Positions 51,741 through 60,627 of a DNA stretch of 64,000 nucleotides are shown piece by piece. The position numbers were made by a program, and so were the translations under genes. Source of the DNA: [Mycobacterium] manitobense. GTDB lineage: Bacteria > Actinomycetota > Actinomycetes > Mycobacteriales > Mycobacteriaceae. Below the pieces are notes generated by a model. That model searched no databases. It had not been told where the DNA came from and saw only the letters and a list, made by a program, of their open reading frames with translations. The stretch covers positions 1-64,000 of the forward strand of contig NZ_JACKSJ010000085.1 of NCBI RefSeq assembly GCF_025821665.1, in the 5' to 3' direction. Within the stretch, counting starts at the first letter, position 1. The number at the start of each line of letters is the position of its first letter.

Positions 51741-53510
51741 TCAACTCGGTCGGAGCTCGGGGACGGCGGTGTGGATCCACTCCGTGCTGATCGGGTTGTC
51801 CTGTTGTTCGCGGCGGTAGACGGAGCGGAGTTCCCGCAGCAGGGAGTCGCGCTGCCACGCCTGCACCTGCGCGACCGCGGCGTCGTCGGTGAACACCCCG
51901 GACTTGGCCGCGAGGACGGTCTCGACGAGCTGGCCTGCCATCTGACGGAGCAGCCGGCCGTTGGCGTCGAACTGCTCGGCGAAGTTCGGCGCCGTGCCCA
52001 TCATCGCCGTGTGCAGTGCCACCATGAAGTTCAGCGGCGAGTACAGGTCGACGAACTGCACCGGCGAGCCGCCGCCCTCGACGGCAGCCCATTCCCGGAA
52101 GAACCGTTGAACCCGGTTGCTGAGTGCGATCAGGCCTTCGAGGTGAGGCACCACGGCGGGATCGTCGGCGACAGAGACGAACCGGCCGTTCTGGTAGAGC
52201 AGGCCGACGAATCCCCAGTAGAAGGCGACATCCCAGATGATCTTCGCCGACATCACCGTCGGCGTGCCCATCAGCGTGTACTGATCCTGGTACACCGCGA
52301 GCCACATGTCGGTGAGCGACCGGAACAGGGAGTCGCTGATCCCCGACCTCGCGACGACGTCTTCGCCGTCGAGGTCGCGGGTGATCATGTCGGTGATGAG
52401 GCCGTTGCCGATCGCGACCAGATCCAGTCCGGACGAGTACAGCGGGTCGAGGAAGATCGCCGCGTCCCCGGTGATGCCCCAGCGCTCCCGGCCGTCGAAC
52501 ACCTTGGTGGCGCCGTGGCTGTAGTGCTTCATCACCCTGAAGTCCTTGATCTGGTCGTCGTGCTTGGCCAGTTCGTCGGCGCACTGCGGTTCGTGTTCGC
52601 GGATCCAGGCCTTGGCCTTGGCGAGGGTGTTGAAGTCGTCGAAGGCGTGGAACCGGGGGTCGGCGACGATGCCGACGCTGGTGGCACCGGAGGCGAGCCG
52701 GATGAGCCAGACCCAGTAACCCTCGCCCATGAGGTGGTTCGTGGACATCGCCCGGTCACCCTCGACCAGGCGCGACTGCCAGCTCGGGTCGTCACTCCAC
52801 TTGCCGACGTCGAGCTCGACCGCGACCCGGAACCAGGCGGCGTTGCAGTGGTGCTCGGTGGCCCGTTTCAGTTCCAGCTGACGCGGCAGTGTCCGGTTCC
52901 GCCCCGAGGCGTCGACCACCCAGCGGGCGGTGGTGCGGGCGGTCTGGTCGCCGTCCTGGAAGGTGACCGTGTGCGGGCGGCCGTCGGCGCCGAACTCGAC
53001 GTTGCGGACCCGGCCGCGGGCGATGTCGACCCCGGCCGCCAGGCAGCGGCGGGCGAGTTCGTTCTCCAACCTGCCGCGGTCGATCTGGTAGGTCACCTGC
53101 GGCACGAACGAGGAGCTGCCCAGCTCCACCCGGCGCGCGATGTCGGTGTTCCCGTCGTGTGAGAAGAACATCCGAAGCCCCATCTTGCGGAGCTGCGCGG
53201 TGCTGAGGTGGTCGCCCAGACCGAGCCGGTCACGCAGGTAGTGCGCGGAGACCTCGACGGTCGACTCGCCCACGGTGTGGGTGATCTCGGGGACGGGATG
53301 CGCGGACGGCTCGATGATCCGGATCCGTGTCCTGGGACGTGCGGAGCGGATCTCCAGCGCCAGCGTGAGCGCTGCGACGCCGCCTCCGACGATGACGAGA
53401 TCGTGGTCTGCGGCGGTGTCGCCGTCGTCGGACAGCTGAGACCGGATCCGGCGGGCCAGTGCCGCCCGTGTCTCGGAGTCCAGCCGCGACAGCTGCGCTC
53501 GCACCTCCAC
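51741..53510 (-). CDS. FAD-dependent oxidoreductase of the polyketide operon
   Basis: The 589-residue protein starts at GTG 53510. A docking-like helical N-terminus (about 1-26) is followed by FAD motif GGGVAALTLALE and a halogenase-like region (GEGYWVWLIRLASG and GDAAIFLDPLYSSG). The first resembles the WxWxIP halogenase motif, but the terminal Pro is replaced, so hydroxylation or epoxidation is as likely as halogenation. It is the first operon gene, 59 bp before the PKS, and may modify the chain while it is on the ACP. Confidence 0.8.
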   Translation of the reverse strand: MEVRAQLSRLDSETRAALARRIRSQLSDDGDTAADHDLVIVGGGVAALTLALEIRSARPRTRIRIIEPSAHPVPEITHTVGESTVEVSAHYLRDRLGLGDHLSTAQLRKMGLRMFFSHDGNTDIARRVELGSSSFVPQVTYQIDRGRLENELARRCLAAGVDIARGRVRNVEFGADGRPHTVTFQDGDQTARTTARWVVDASGRNRTLPRQLELKRATEHHCNAAWFRVAVELDVGKWSDDPSWQSRLVEGDRAMSTNHLMGEGYWVWLIRLASGATSVGIVADPRFHAFDDFNTLAKAKAWIREHEPQCADELAKHDDQIKDFRVMKHYSHGATKVFDGRERWGITGDAAIFLDPLYSSGLDLVAIGNGLITDMITRDLDGEDVVARSGISDSLFRSLTDMWLAVYQDQYTLMGTPTVMSAKIIWDVAFYWGFVGLLYQNGRFVSVADDPAVVPHLEGLIALSNRVQRFFREWAAVEGGGSPVQFVDLYSPLNFMVALHTAMMGTAPNFAEQFDANGRLLRQMAGQLVETVLAAKSGVFTDDAAVAQVQAWQRDSLLRELRSVYRREQQDNPISTEWIHTAVPELRPS

Positions 53511-53676
53511 GCGTCACCTTCCTTTCGCCGCCGGAGGAGAAGAGTTACCCCACCGTCAGCGACGCTACACAGCAATTCTCGGTCGAAAAGCCTGGTGAGC
53601 GGCTTCGTCACGAAGACGTCAGTTCCTCGCGCGGCAGCACGAGGGGCCTTCCCCCGACTGCCGGCCGACGGGCCTG

Positions 53677-54258
53677 CTACGTCCGCGTCGGGCTCTGCAG
53701 GACCGCGGCGATGAGGCCGGTCAGCGCGTCGACCGCGGCGGCGACCGAGGTCGCCCCTCGGTTCATCTCGGCGGCGATCGCCTCGGCTGCCCCCAGGATG
53801 CCCACGCAGCACAGGCGAAGCGCTGCCGGCGGGAGGCTCGAGTGCGGATTCAGTGCGCGGACCATCAGGTCCGTGTAGCTGTCGAGCATGTCGTGCTGCA
53901 AGGCCTCCATCTCCGGGTCGCCCTTCAGCGCGGCGGAGATCACGGTGAACTCCGGCGCCTCGGTGGCGCAGGAGAAGTAGGCGGTGCTCATGACCCGTGC
54001 GGTCTCGCCGGGACTGTCTCCGGCGTCCTGCAGCGCCCGCTGCGTCGCGGCTCGGTGTCGTTCGTCGAGCTCGCGGTAGAGCGCGAGCAGGAGGCCGGGG
54101 CGGGTCTCGAAGTGCAGGTAGACGATGGGCCTGCTCACCCCGGCTGCCTGCGCGAGGGTCAGCAGCGTCAGGTCGTCGGTCCCGCGGTCTCGCACGATCG
54201 CCAGTGCCGTGTCGAGCAGCTGTCGCCGCCTCTCCTGCTTCGACAGCCGGCCGGTCAT
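53677..54258 (-). CDS. TetR regulator near the polyketide operon
   Basis: The 193-residue protein has a TetR helix-turn-helix (LLTLAQAAGVSRPIVYLHFETRPGLL) and a helical ligand domain. It is divergent from the Ddn-like gene; the near-perfect 25-bp palindrome between them is its likely operator. It could also affect the polyketide operon that starts 167 bp downstream in the same direction. Confidence 0.88.
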   Translation of the reverse strand: MTGRLSKQERRRQLLDTALAIVRDRGTDDLTLLTLAQAAGVSRPIVYLHFETRPGLLLALYRELDERHRAATQRALQDAGDSPGETARVMSTAYFSCATEAPEFTVISAALKGDPEMEALQHDMLDSYTDLMVRALNPHSSLPPAALRLCCVGILGAAEAIAAEMNRGATSVAAAVDALTGLIAAVLQSPTRT

Positions 54259-54281
54259 CGACGGCGCTCCTTCCCTCTACC

Positions 54282-54306
54282 TACACTTTGTAACTTACAG
54301 AGTGTA
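54282..54306. promoter_or_regulatory. 25-bp inverted repeat, TetR operator candidate
   Basis: TACACTTTGTAA-C-TTACAGAGTGTA has one mismatched pair. It lies between the divergent TetR (54258) and Ddn-like (54353) genes. Confidence 0.75.
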
Positions 54307-54352
54307 ACTTCCCGTAGGGCGCGTCGCACCACCGAACACTCAGGAGAGACAC

Positions 54353-54790
54353 ATGAAGATGGCGTGGTACATGAAGCCCGGCAACAAGGTGATCGTGGCC
54401 CTGTCGCGACTCGGATTGAGCTTCGGCGACAAGGGTCCGGTGGTGCTGACGGTGACCGGGCGCAAATCGGGGGCGGCACGTTCGACGCCGGTGACGCCGA
54501 TGACCGTCGACGGAAAACGGTACGTCGCCGGCGTCCCGGGAGCCGACTGGATCGCCAACGCGCGTGCGGCGGGCCGGGCCACGCTGCAGCGCGGTCGTCG
54601 AACCGAGCAGGTCCGGATTGTCGAGCTCGCCGAGCAGGAGGCTCGACCGCTGCTCCGGCAGCTGCCGGAGCTGGTGCCGGGCTGGGTCGGATTCCTCCGC
54701 AAGGGAGGCCTCATAACCGACGGCACCCCCGATGAGTTCGAGGCTCTGGTCGGCGCCATGCCGATCTTCCGCCTCGATCCGCGGCCCTGA
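54353..54790 (+). CDS. F420-dependent nitroreductase family protein (Ddn/DUF385 type)
   Basis: The 145-residue protein has the Ddn-type split barrel: VVLTVTGRKSGAARSTPV, GKRYVAGVPGADWIANARAA and a short C-terminal helix. It binds F420 or a lipid. It is the likely repressed target of the divergent TetR. Confidence 0.85.
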   Translation: MKMAWYMKPGNKVIVALSRLGLSFGDKGPVVLTVTGRKSGAARSTPVTPMTVDGKRYVAGVPGADWIANARAAGRATLQRGRRTEQVRIVELAEQEARPLLRQLPELVPGWVGFLRKGGLITDGTPDEFEALVGAMPIFRLDPRP

Positions 54791-54917
54791 ACGGATCGGT
54801 GACACTCCGCCGTGGTCACGGCCTGCCGGACATCGCACTGAATTGGCGAAACCGCAATGCATTTCACGCATCCCGCATAGCATCCCGCCCGGGTCACATT
54901 CGGTCGGAGGGGGATTC

Positions 54918-56786
54918 ATGAGGCAGGTTTCGGCATGGGTGGGGGCCGGCGTGCTGACAGCCGGCGTCTCGGCGGCGATGTTCGCCGGGGCGGGCGCGGC
55001 GAACGCCGACGAAGGCGGATCGGATCCCAAGGACACCGCGACATCGGCGACCAGCGACGCCCCATCGAAGACGACGGCCTCGGCCGAACACCGGAAACGC
55101 CCCGCCCTCGGTGAACGAAATTCCGGCGCAGCAAAGGAGCCGCGCCGCGCCGGCCACCTTCGGCGTGGCGAGGCTTCGGTGCGCGACAGCGTTCGCGGTG
55201 ATCGCGACCCGGGTGCCGATGAAGCCGTATCCGCCGATCAGGAAACCGCCCGAACAGCCCGGACCGACAAGAAGCGCCGCGGCGTCGTCGAGCCCGACGC
55301 GCGGGCCGGCACCGAACCCGGCATCGAGTCTGTGGCGGCACCGAGCGTCGCGACGAAGGAGCCGGCCACCCGCCCCGGACTCTCCGACATCCGCCGCGAG
55401 ATCACTGCGCGCCTGACGCCGCGCATCCCGGACCGCGAGCAACCGGCCAAGACCGTCGACACCAGCCCGGGCACCGACGCCGTGACGACGCTGCAGGCTC
55501 CCGCGTCCATCGCCGCCGAAGACACCGCACCGGCCGCCGCGTCACGCAAGATCCCGGTGATCGGCGAAATCCTCGGGCCGGACCAACCGGATTACCCGCC
55601 GCTGGTCAGGGCCGTCGGATCGGCCATCTTCAACCTGCTCGGCGCCGTGGTGCAGGCCGTCGACGGCCCGCCCCGGGTGCCGCATGAGTTGCGGGACTCG
55701 GTCAAGGTCAGCAGCTCCACCCTGGTCGTCTCGCCAGGAAACGAGATCGCGGCCGACTGGTACTTCCCCGCCGAGGCCGATCCGGCGAAACCTCCCCAAC
55801 GGATCATCTACCTCCAGCACGGCATCCTCGCGAGCGGACCGATGTACAGCCACACCGCGTCCTATCTGGCGCAGCGCACCAACAGCGTCGTCGTCGTGAC
55901 CACGGTGACGTCCAACCCCTTCGCCGACGACGGCATGTGGCTGGGCGGCGACAACATGCACAAGGCGGTCGCCCAGCTGTTCCTCGACGACGACCGTGAA
56001 GCGCTGAACGCGTCCCTGACGACGGCCACGCTCAAGGCCGACGCTCCGATCATGACCGTGCCCAAGGACTTCGTCCTCGTCGGTCACTCTCTCGGCGGCG
56101 GCTTCGTGCCCGGTGTCGCCGGTCACTACGCCGAGGGACTGGTGACCCGCCGCGACGACCCGGCGAACGCCGAGGACGAGGCCAATCACCTGGCCGGCGT
56201 GGTGATGCTCGACGCGGTGCCGTTCCACCCGATCATGCCGCGGGCGACGGACCGCCTGAAAATCCTTGAGTCCAGCGGTGATCCCGCCGACTACGTGCCG
56301 ATGTACGAGATCGGTGCGCCGACCAACCTCTTGAACGCGTTCAGTTCGGTGAACGACGAACTCACCGAGGCACGGCCCGGGAAGTTCAACGGCGTGGTCA
56401 TCAACGGCGGTGTCCACATGGACGGGATGCTCGGCGGGAACCCGCTGATCCAGGCGGCGGCCTATCTCGTCGCCGGCATCCCGCAACCGCAGAATCCGCC
56501 GGCCGTGCAGTGGCTGATGGCCGGGTGGATCAACGACATGTTCGAGGGCACTGTCGACCCGACGACAGGTCGTTGCCTCGGCGACGACTGCCACGGCATC
56601 TACGGGGATGTCGGCAGCACGATCCGGATCCCGACCGAGAAGGGTGAGGCGTCGGCCGTGGTGATCGACTCCGGCGAGCTGCCTGCCGACGCGCGGCTGA
56701 CCGACCGTTTCGAGCCGCGGGACGCGTCCTCGGCGGATGTGCCGCGAGGCTGGCAGTACTGGATTCCCCTGCAGATCGCGGCCTGA
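54918..56786 (+). CDS. Secreted alpha/beta hydrolase with long disordered N-terminus
   Basis: The 622-residue protein starts at ATG 54918 behind GGAGGGGG, with a signal peptide (about 1-30). A charged disordered region (about 31-190) is followed by a hydrolase domain with LQHGIL and the nucleophile elbow GHSLGGG. It resembles the mycobacterial secreted PE-PPE-like lipase/cutinase-type alpha/beta enzymes. It probably acts on ester bonds at the cell surface. Confidence 0.85.
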   Translation: MRQVSAWVGAGVLTAGVSAAMFAGAGAANADEGGSDPKDTATSATSDAPSKTTASAEHRKRPALGERNSGAAKEPRRAGHLRRGEASVRDSVRGDRDPGADEAVSADQETARTARTDKKRRGVVEPDARAGTEPGIESVAAPSVATKEPATRPGLSDIRREITARLTPRIPDREQPAKTVDTSPGTDAVTTLQAPASIAAEDTAPAAASRKIPVIGEILGPDQPDYPPLVRAVGSAIFNLLGAVVQAVDGPPRVPHELRDSVKVSSSTLVVSPGNEIAADWYFPAEADPAKPPQRIIYLQHGILASGPMYSHTASYLAQRTNSVVVVTTVTSNPFADDGMWLGGDNMHKAVAQLFLDDDREALNASLTTATLKADAPIMTVPKDFVLVGHSLGGGFVPGVAGHYAEGLVTRRDDPANAEDEANHLAGVVMLDAVPFHPIMPRATDRLKILESSGDPADYVPMYEIGAPTNLLNAFSSVNDELTEARPGKFNGVVINGGVHMDGMLGGNPLIQAAAYLVAGIPQPQNPPAVQWLMAGWINDMFEGTVDPTTGRCLGDDCHGIYGDVGSTIRIPTEKGEASAVVIDSGELPADARLTDRFEPRDASSADVPRGWQYWIPLQIAA

Positions 56787-56798
56787 TGGCCGACGGCA

Positions 56799-56993
56799 TC
56801 ACGGTCTTCTGAGGCGCCAGCCCACGTAGGTCACGCCGATGCCCAAGGCTGCGATCAGCGGCCCGGCGACCGACCACGTCGTCGTGTTGCTCATCGGACT
56901 GCCGCCCACCAACCCGATCCCCTGCAGGGTGAACAACACACCCGCCAGGGTCACCAGGATTCCGACCGCCACCAGCAAGACGCTTCTCACCAC
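56799..56993 (-). CDS. Small two-helix membrane protein
   Basis: The 64-residue protein has two hydrophobic helices joined by a short loop (residues about 5-30 and 41-58) and a basic C-terminus. It is convergent with the hydrolase and lies 30 bp upstream of the c-subunit gene end. It may be co-transcribed with cassette 2, but no family is recognised. Confidence 0.75.
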   Translation of the reverse strand: MVRSVLLVAVGILVTLAGVLFTLQGIGLVGGSPMSNTTTWSVAGPLIAALGIGVTYVGWRLRRP

Positions 56994-57023
56994 GCCACAG
57001 TATCCCGCTGAATTCGGCGCGAC

Positions 57024-57272
57024 CTAGCCACCGGGCGTGGCGAAGACGAACAGCGCCATGAACGCGACGTTGATGAAGAAGGTCGCCTCCACGAGGCTGA
57101 TGGTGATGAAGAACGGGGTGTAGAGCCGCGACAGTGCCTCGGGCTGGCGGGCGACTCCGGCGATGAGTTGTGCACCGGCCATGCCGTCGCCGACACCGGC
57201 GCCGATCGCTCCGCCGGCGAGGACGATCGCCCCGGCCAGCAGTGCGTTGCCCATCAGTTCGTCAGTGGCCAT
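57024..57272 (-). CDS. Orphan ATP synthase c-subunit homologue, cassette 2
   Basis: The 82-residue proteolipid starts at ATG 57272 behind AGGAGGTG, overlapping the glycosyltransferase end by 11 bp. Helix 1 has [12 protein letters not shown], the loop [10 protein letters not shown], and helix 2 has Glu62, equal to Glu61 of M. tuberculosis AtpE. Ala63 of AtpE is Thr and Tyr64 is Phe, both in the region that binds bedaquiline. It has no ATP synthase neighbours. Confidence 0.92.
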   Translation of the reverse strand: MATDELMGNALLAGAIVLAGGAIGAGVGDGMAGAQLIAGVARQPEALSRLYTPFFITISLVEATFFINVAFMALFVFATPGG

Positions 57273-58545
57273 CCCACACCTCCTGCGTTGGTCGAGCGTC
57301 CAGCTGTGCCGCGATGATCCCGACGGCGGTGTCGGCCCCGTCCTCATCGGCGAGTAGCCGAGAAACGTGCTGTGCCTTCTGGCGGTACGTCGCCGACCTC
57401 GTCGCCGCGGTGATCGCTGCGGCGAGATCCTCAGCGGTGAGCGCATTTCGATGCAAAGGCCGCGTGGCGGCACCGAGGTGGTGCAGCCGTTGCGACCAGA
57501 ACGGCTGGTCGACGATCCCGGCCACCGGTACCGACGGCACTCCGGCCCGCAGGGCGGCAGCCGTCGTGCCCGCGCCACCGTGATGGACGACCGCGGCCAT
57601 CCGGGGAAACAGCCAGGCGTGCGGGACATCCTCGATGGTGAGGACGTCCTCGCCGGCGCAGTGCAGCCGCGCCCACCCGGACTGCACCACGCCGCGCACC
57701 CCCGCGCTGCGCAGCGCCTGGGAGATCGTCCGGGACAGTGCGTCGCCGCGAGCGGTCGCGGTACTGCCGAACCCCACGTACACCGGAGGCGGCCCGGCCT
57801 CGAGGAAGTCGACCAGCCGAGCCGGCGGCCGCCAGCCCGGGCTGCCCGCGGGCCACCAATAGCCGGTGACGTCCAGGCCCGGTCGCCAGTCCCGCGGCCG
57901 CGGCACCACGTGTGCGCTGAACCCGTAGAGGATCGGCCACCGGGCCGCGCGCTGCGCCTGGTACGCACGCCGCGGCCGTCGCGGTACACCGAGGGTCCGC
58001 CGCAGGTCGTCGATCAGCGGTGTGTAGACCTTCTCGCCGAGGCCGGCCATGTGCCACGCCAACCGGTTGCCCACTCGCCCGAAGGATCGGGCTGTCAACG
58101 GTGGCGGGGCGAATTCTGCTGTCACACTGGCGGGCTGGAGGAAGACGCCAAGGCTCGGAATGTCCAGCGCCTCAGCGACGTGATAGCCGAGCAGGGACCC
58201 GACAGGTCCGCCGAGGAGCAGCAGGTCGGCGTCGCGGCCGGCATCGGCCATCGCCTCCCCCACGCCGGAGAGATCGTCGCGCATCGCGGCCAGCGTCTCC
58301 TTCGACGGGCGCATGCGTGCGCCGTCGATGAGCGCCTGCCCGTAACCGGATGTCCGGGTCGCGTGTTCGGTGTCCCTGGGCAGCCATCGGAACTCCAGAC
58401 CCGCGCAGGCGATCATGTCTTCATAGGGTCGCTGCGCGGCGATCGCCACGTCGACCCCGAGGTCGTCGCGCAACCGGGCGCCGAGCCCGGTGAGCGGCGC
58501 AACGTCGCCACGTGTGCCGAACGCCTCGATCACGATTCGCGTCAT
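57262..58545 (-). CDS. GT1-type glycosyltransferase of cassette 2
   Basis: The 427-residue protein starts at ATG 58545, whose ATGA overlaps the tetR stop. It shares the [14 protein letters not shown]-terminus, the [17 protein letters not shown] donor site and DQPFW with cassette 1, and is clearly a paralogue. Its end (EVWDGH) overlaps the c-subunit start by 11 bp. Cytosolic; acceptor unknown. Confidence 0.88.
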   Translation of the reverse strand: MTRIVIEAFGTRGDVAPLTGLGARLRDDLGVDVAIAAQRPYEDMIACAGLEFRWLPRDTEHATRTSGYGQALIDGARMRPSKETLAAMRDDLSGVGEAMADAGRDADLLLLGGPVGSLLGYHVAEALDIPSLGVFLQPASVTAEFAPPPLTARSFGRVGNRLAWHMAGLGEKVYTPLIDDLRRTLGVPRRPRRAYQAQRAARWPILYGFSAHVVPRPRDWRPGLDVTGYWWPAGSPGWRPPARLVDFLEAGPPPVYVGFGSTATARGDALSRTISQALRSAGVRGVVQSGWARLHCAGEDVLTIEDVPHAWLFPRMAAVVHHGGAGTTAAALRAGVPSVPVAGIVDQPFWSQRLHHLGAATRPLHRNALTAEDLAAAITAATRSATYRQKAQHVSRLLADEDGADTAVGIIAAQLDARPTQEVWDGH

Positions 58546-59177
58546 CTCTGCGCCCTCGTTGCCAGTTCGAACATCGTCACGAGCTCCTCGCCGTAGGCGA
58601 CGACGTCGTAGTCCGGGTCGCGCGCGACCTCCCATACCGCTCCGTCCAGCGCTGCGCGCAACGCGTTCTTCATGAACGTGACTGACAGCGGCCGGAACTC
58701 ACCGCTGCCGACTCCGTCGGCGAAGATCGCCGCCGGATCGAGCAGTGCCAGATCGCCGGTGGGCGGATCGTCGCCGGCCGGCTTCGCGGCAGCCTGGTCG
58801 AACCGCAGGCCGTCACTCGACCGGTAACTGGTGACGATGTCGAGCATCGCGACCGCCGGGATGCGGTTCGCGGCGATGAAGGCGGCATTCGCCCGGATGT
58901 ACGCGGCGAGCTTGCCCGTCGCGGTGCGTTCGGTGCGCACCGCGGAGACGATCGCGGACGCGGCATGCGTCATCACGGTCGCCACCGCTGCCTCGATGAT
59001 GTCGGACTTCGTTGTGAAGTGGTACAGCACAGCACTTTTTGCGATACCGATGTGGTCGGCGATCTTGGCCACGGACGCCTGCCCGTAGCCGCCCGCCGCG
59101 ATGATCTCGAGCGCCGCGGCGACGATCTGATCCCGCCGCGCACGCTCGGTGAACGTTGGCTCAGTGTTAGACCGCAT
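58542..59177 (-). CDS. TetR regulator of cassette 2
   Basis: The 211-residue protein is a paralogue of the TetR at 16115-16741 (VAKIADHIGIAKSAVLYHF, DPDYDVVAYGEELV). It starts at ATG 59177, next to a TAATAT (-10-like) and GACCGATCGGTC palindrome. It probably represses the cassette until an inducer binds. Confidence 0.9.
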   Translation of the reverse strand: MRSNTEPTFTERARRDQIVAAALEIIAAGGYGQASVAKIADHIGIAKSAVLYHFTTKSDIIEAAVATVMTHAASAIVSAVRTERTATGKLAAYIRANAAFIAANRIPAVAMLDIVTSYRSSDGLRFDQAAAKPAGDDPPTGDLALLDPAAIFADGVGSGEFRPLSVTFMKNALRAALDGAVWEVARDPDYDVVAYGEELVTMFELATRAQR

Positions 59178-59201
59178 GGTCAGATATTAGACCGATCGGT
59201 C
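59178..59201. promoter_or_regulatory. Operator-like repeats upstream of cassette 2
   Basis: GGTC-N8-GACC (59178-59193) overlaps the perfect palindrome GACCGATCGGTC (59190-59201); a GGTCAGAT direct repeat starts at 59178 and again at 59198. On the minus strand, TAATAT lies about 6 bases before the ATG, so the transcript may be leaderless. Confidence 0.6.
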
Positions 59202-59219
59202 AGATTCCTGCAAGCGGTG

Positions 59220-59312
59220 CTATCTGTCCACGCGGCCCACGCCGCTGAGGATCGTCTGCAGGATCTCCTTCGGCACCGCCGACCCGGACGCCGCCGTGAA
59301 CAGGATCCGCAT
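59220..59312 (-). other. Possible 30-residue leader or gene remnant
   Basis: ATG 59312 is behind AGGGAG and gives a 30-residue frame (begins MRILFTAASGSAVP) ending in a stop at 59220. The amphipathic sequence could be the remnant of a longer gene, a leader peptide or chance. No homologue is recognised, so it is not called as a gene. Confidence 0.25.
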
Positions 59313-59378
59313 GCACCGGCTCCCTGTGGAACAGAGCGTCGTCATGCACGGTGTCCCGGAGTGGGGCGGCGCGAACTC

Positions 59379-59882
59379 CTAGGCGTTGGGCTGCCGCAGC
59401 ACGGGCTGATCGATCTGCTCGCGGAGGATGTCGCCGTGACCGGCATGCCGCGCGAACTCTTCGATCATCGAGAGCAGCGTCCATCGCATGCTGACCGTTC
59501 CCTCACGGGGATTGGCCTTGGTGTCGTCGAGGGCGAAGCGGGCGGCGATCTGACGTGATCGCGCACTGGCGCGCTCGAACTCGGCGATGACGTCGGCCAG
59601 CGACTCGCCGTCGACCACCGCGAAGGTGCCCTCGTCCCGGTTCGAGTATCCGTCGCATTCGGAAGCGTCCAGCTCCGCCCAGAATCGCTGGAACCAGATC
59701 CGTTCCGCGGCGGCGGCGTGCTTGATCAGGGAGATCGGCGTCGTCAGCGACGCCACGAGTCGCCGGCGGGCGTCCGCGTCGGACAGACCCTGCGCGGTTG
59801 CGATGAGCGCAAGGCGGTTGCGGTCGAGCATGTTCTCGATCAGCGTTCGCTCGGCACCGCTGGTGATTCTGTCGATGGGCAC
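59379..59882 (-). CDS. DinB/DUF664 family protein
   Basis: The 167-residue protein has the four-helix DinB-like fold with metal His in SLIKHAAAAERIWF and EFARHAGHGDI. The family includes mycothiol- and bacillithiol-dependent S-transferases. It probably conjugates an electrophile with mycothiol. It stands alone. Confidence 0.85.
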   Translation of the reverse strand: MPIDRITSGAERTLIENMLDRNRLALIATAQGLSDADARRRLVASLTTPISLIKHAAAAERIWFQRFWAELDASECDGYSNRDEGTFAVVDGESLADVIAEFERASARSRQIAARFALDDTKANPREGTVSMRWTLLSMIEEFARHAGHGDILREQIDQPVLRQPNA

Positions 59883-60067
59883 GATTCTTTCGCTCCGATC
59901 CCTTGCAGTTGAGTTGCGCCACAGGTCGCGGTGATGTGTGTCGGCGGCTCAGAGGCCGAACCAGGAAGATGGCGACGCATCACGCGCCGCGGGCCGGGCA
60001 GTGATCACCGCCCCGGCCGGTCAGGGACGACTGCCCCTGAGGAGACTATGTCACGGGTTTCGGTGCC

Positions 60068-60505
60068 TCAGGCCGTGATGCGCATCTCGGCACCCGGGTG
60101 CGAACTGAGCGTGATCACCACCGTGCCGCTGCCCGTTCCGAACGTGGTGTTGGCATAGCCGATGAAACCGTAGTGCCCGTCGATCGTCGACACCGCGGTG
60201 ATCGGACCGCTTCCGGCGGCCCCCGTCTCGAGATTCTCCCAACGGGCGGTGACTGTGAGCGCGCAACGTCCGTCGTAGACGCCGGCGTCGTAGTGGATCG
60301 CGACTCGGACACCGTCCTCCACCCGATCGTCGACCTGCACCGACGCCACCTGCGCCTCGGCGCTGACGCTGCCGGCACAGGTCGGGGACGCCACCACGGG
60401 GACCCGATCGAGTTGGGCGAAGGGCTCGGCCTGCGCGGCAGCCACCGACCACCAGGGCGCAGCGAGCGCGACGGCGAGCACGCCGGCAGTGCGGAGCGGG
60501 GTCAT
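60068..60505 (-). CDS. Small secreted protein
   Basis: The 145-residue protein has a signal peptide (about 1-27) and a beta-rich domain with two Cys residues (CAGSV and GRCALTV) that could form a disulfide. It resembles other mycobacterial exported hypothetical proteins. No function assigned. Confidence 0.75.
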   Translation of the reverse strand: MTPLRTAGVLAVALAAPWWSVAAAQAEPFAQLDRVPVVASPTCAGSVSAEAQVASVQVDDRVEDGVRVAIHYDAGVYDGRCALTVTARWENLETGAAGSGPITAVSTIDGHYGFIGYANTTFGTGSGTVVITLSSHPGAEMRITA

Positions 60506-60627
60506 GCCTGTGTATCGGCAGCCGTGGCGACGGCGTTAGCACTGGTCGACGAAACAGGTCCGCATGCACGACGGATGAACCACAATGTGTCTCTCAGCCG
60601 GCCCACGAACAACCTGGCAGGACCAGC

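Noticed and set aside
51682..52584. Longer start for the PKS
   Set aside because: It would overlap the FAD oxidoreductase frame; ATG 51681 with GGAGGG opens the KS domain at the right point.
51741..53510. Calling the FAD enzyme a halogenase
   Set aside because: It resembles the family, but the Pro of the WxWxIP motif is replaced and the catalytic Lys could not be placed, so the activity is left open.
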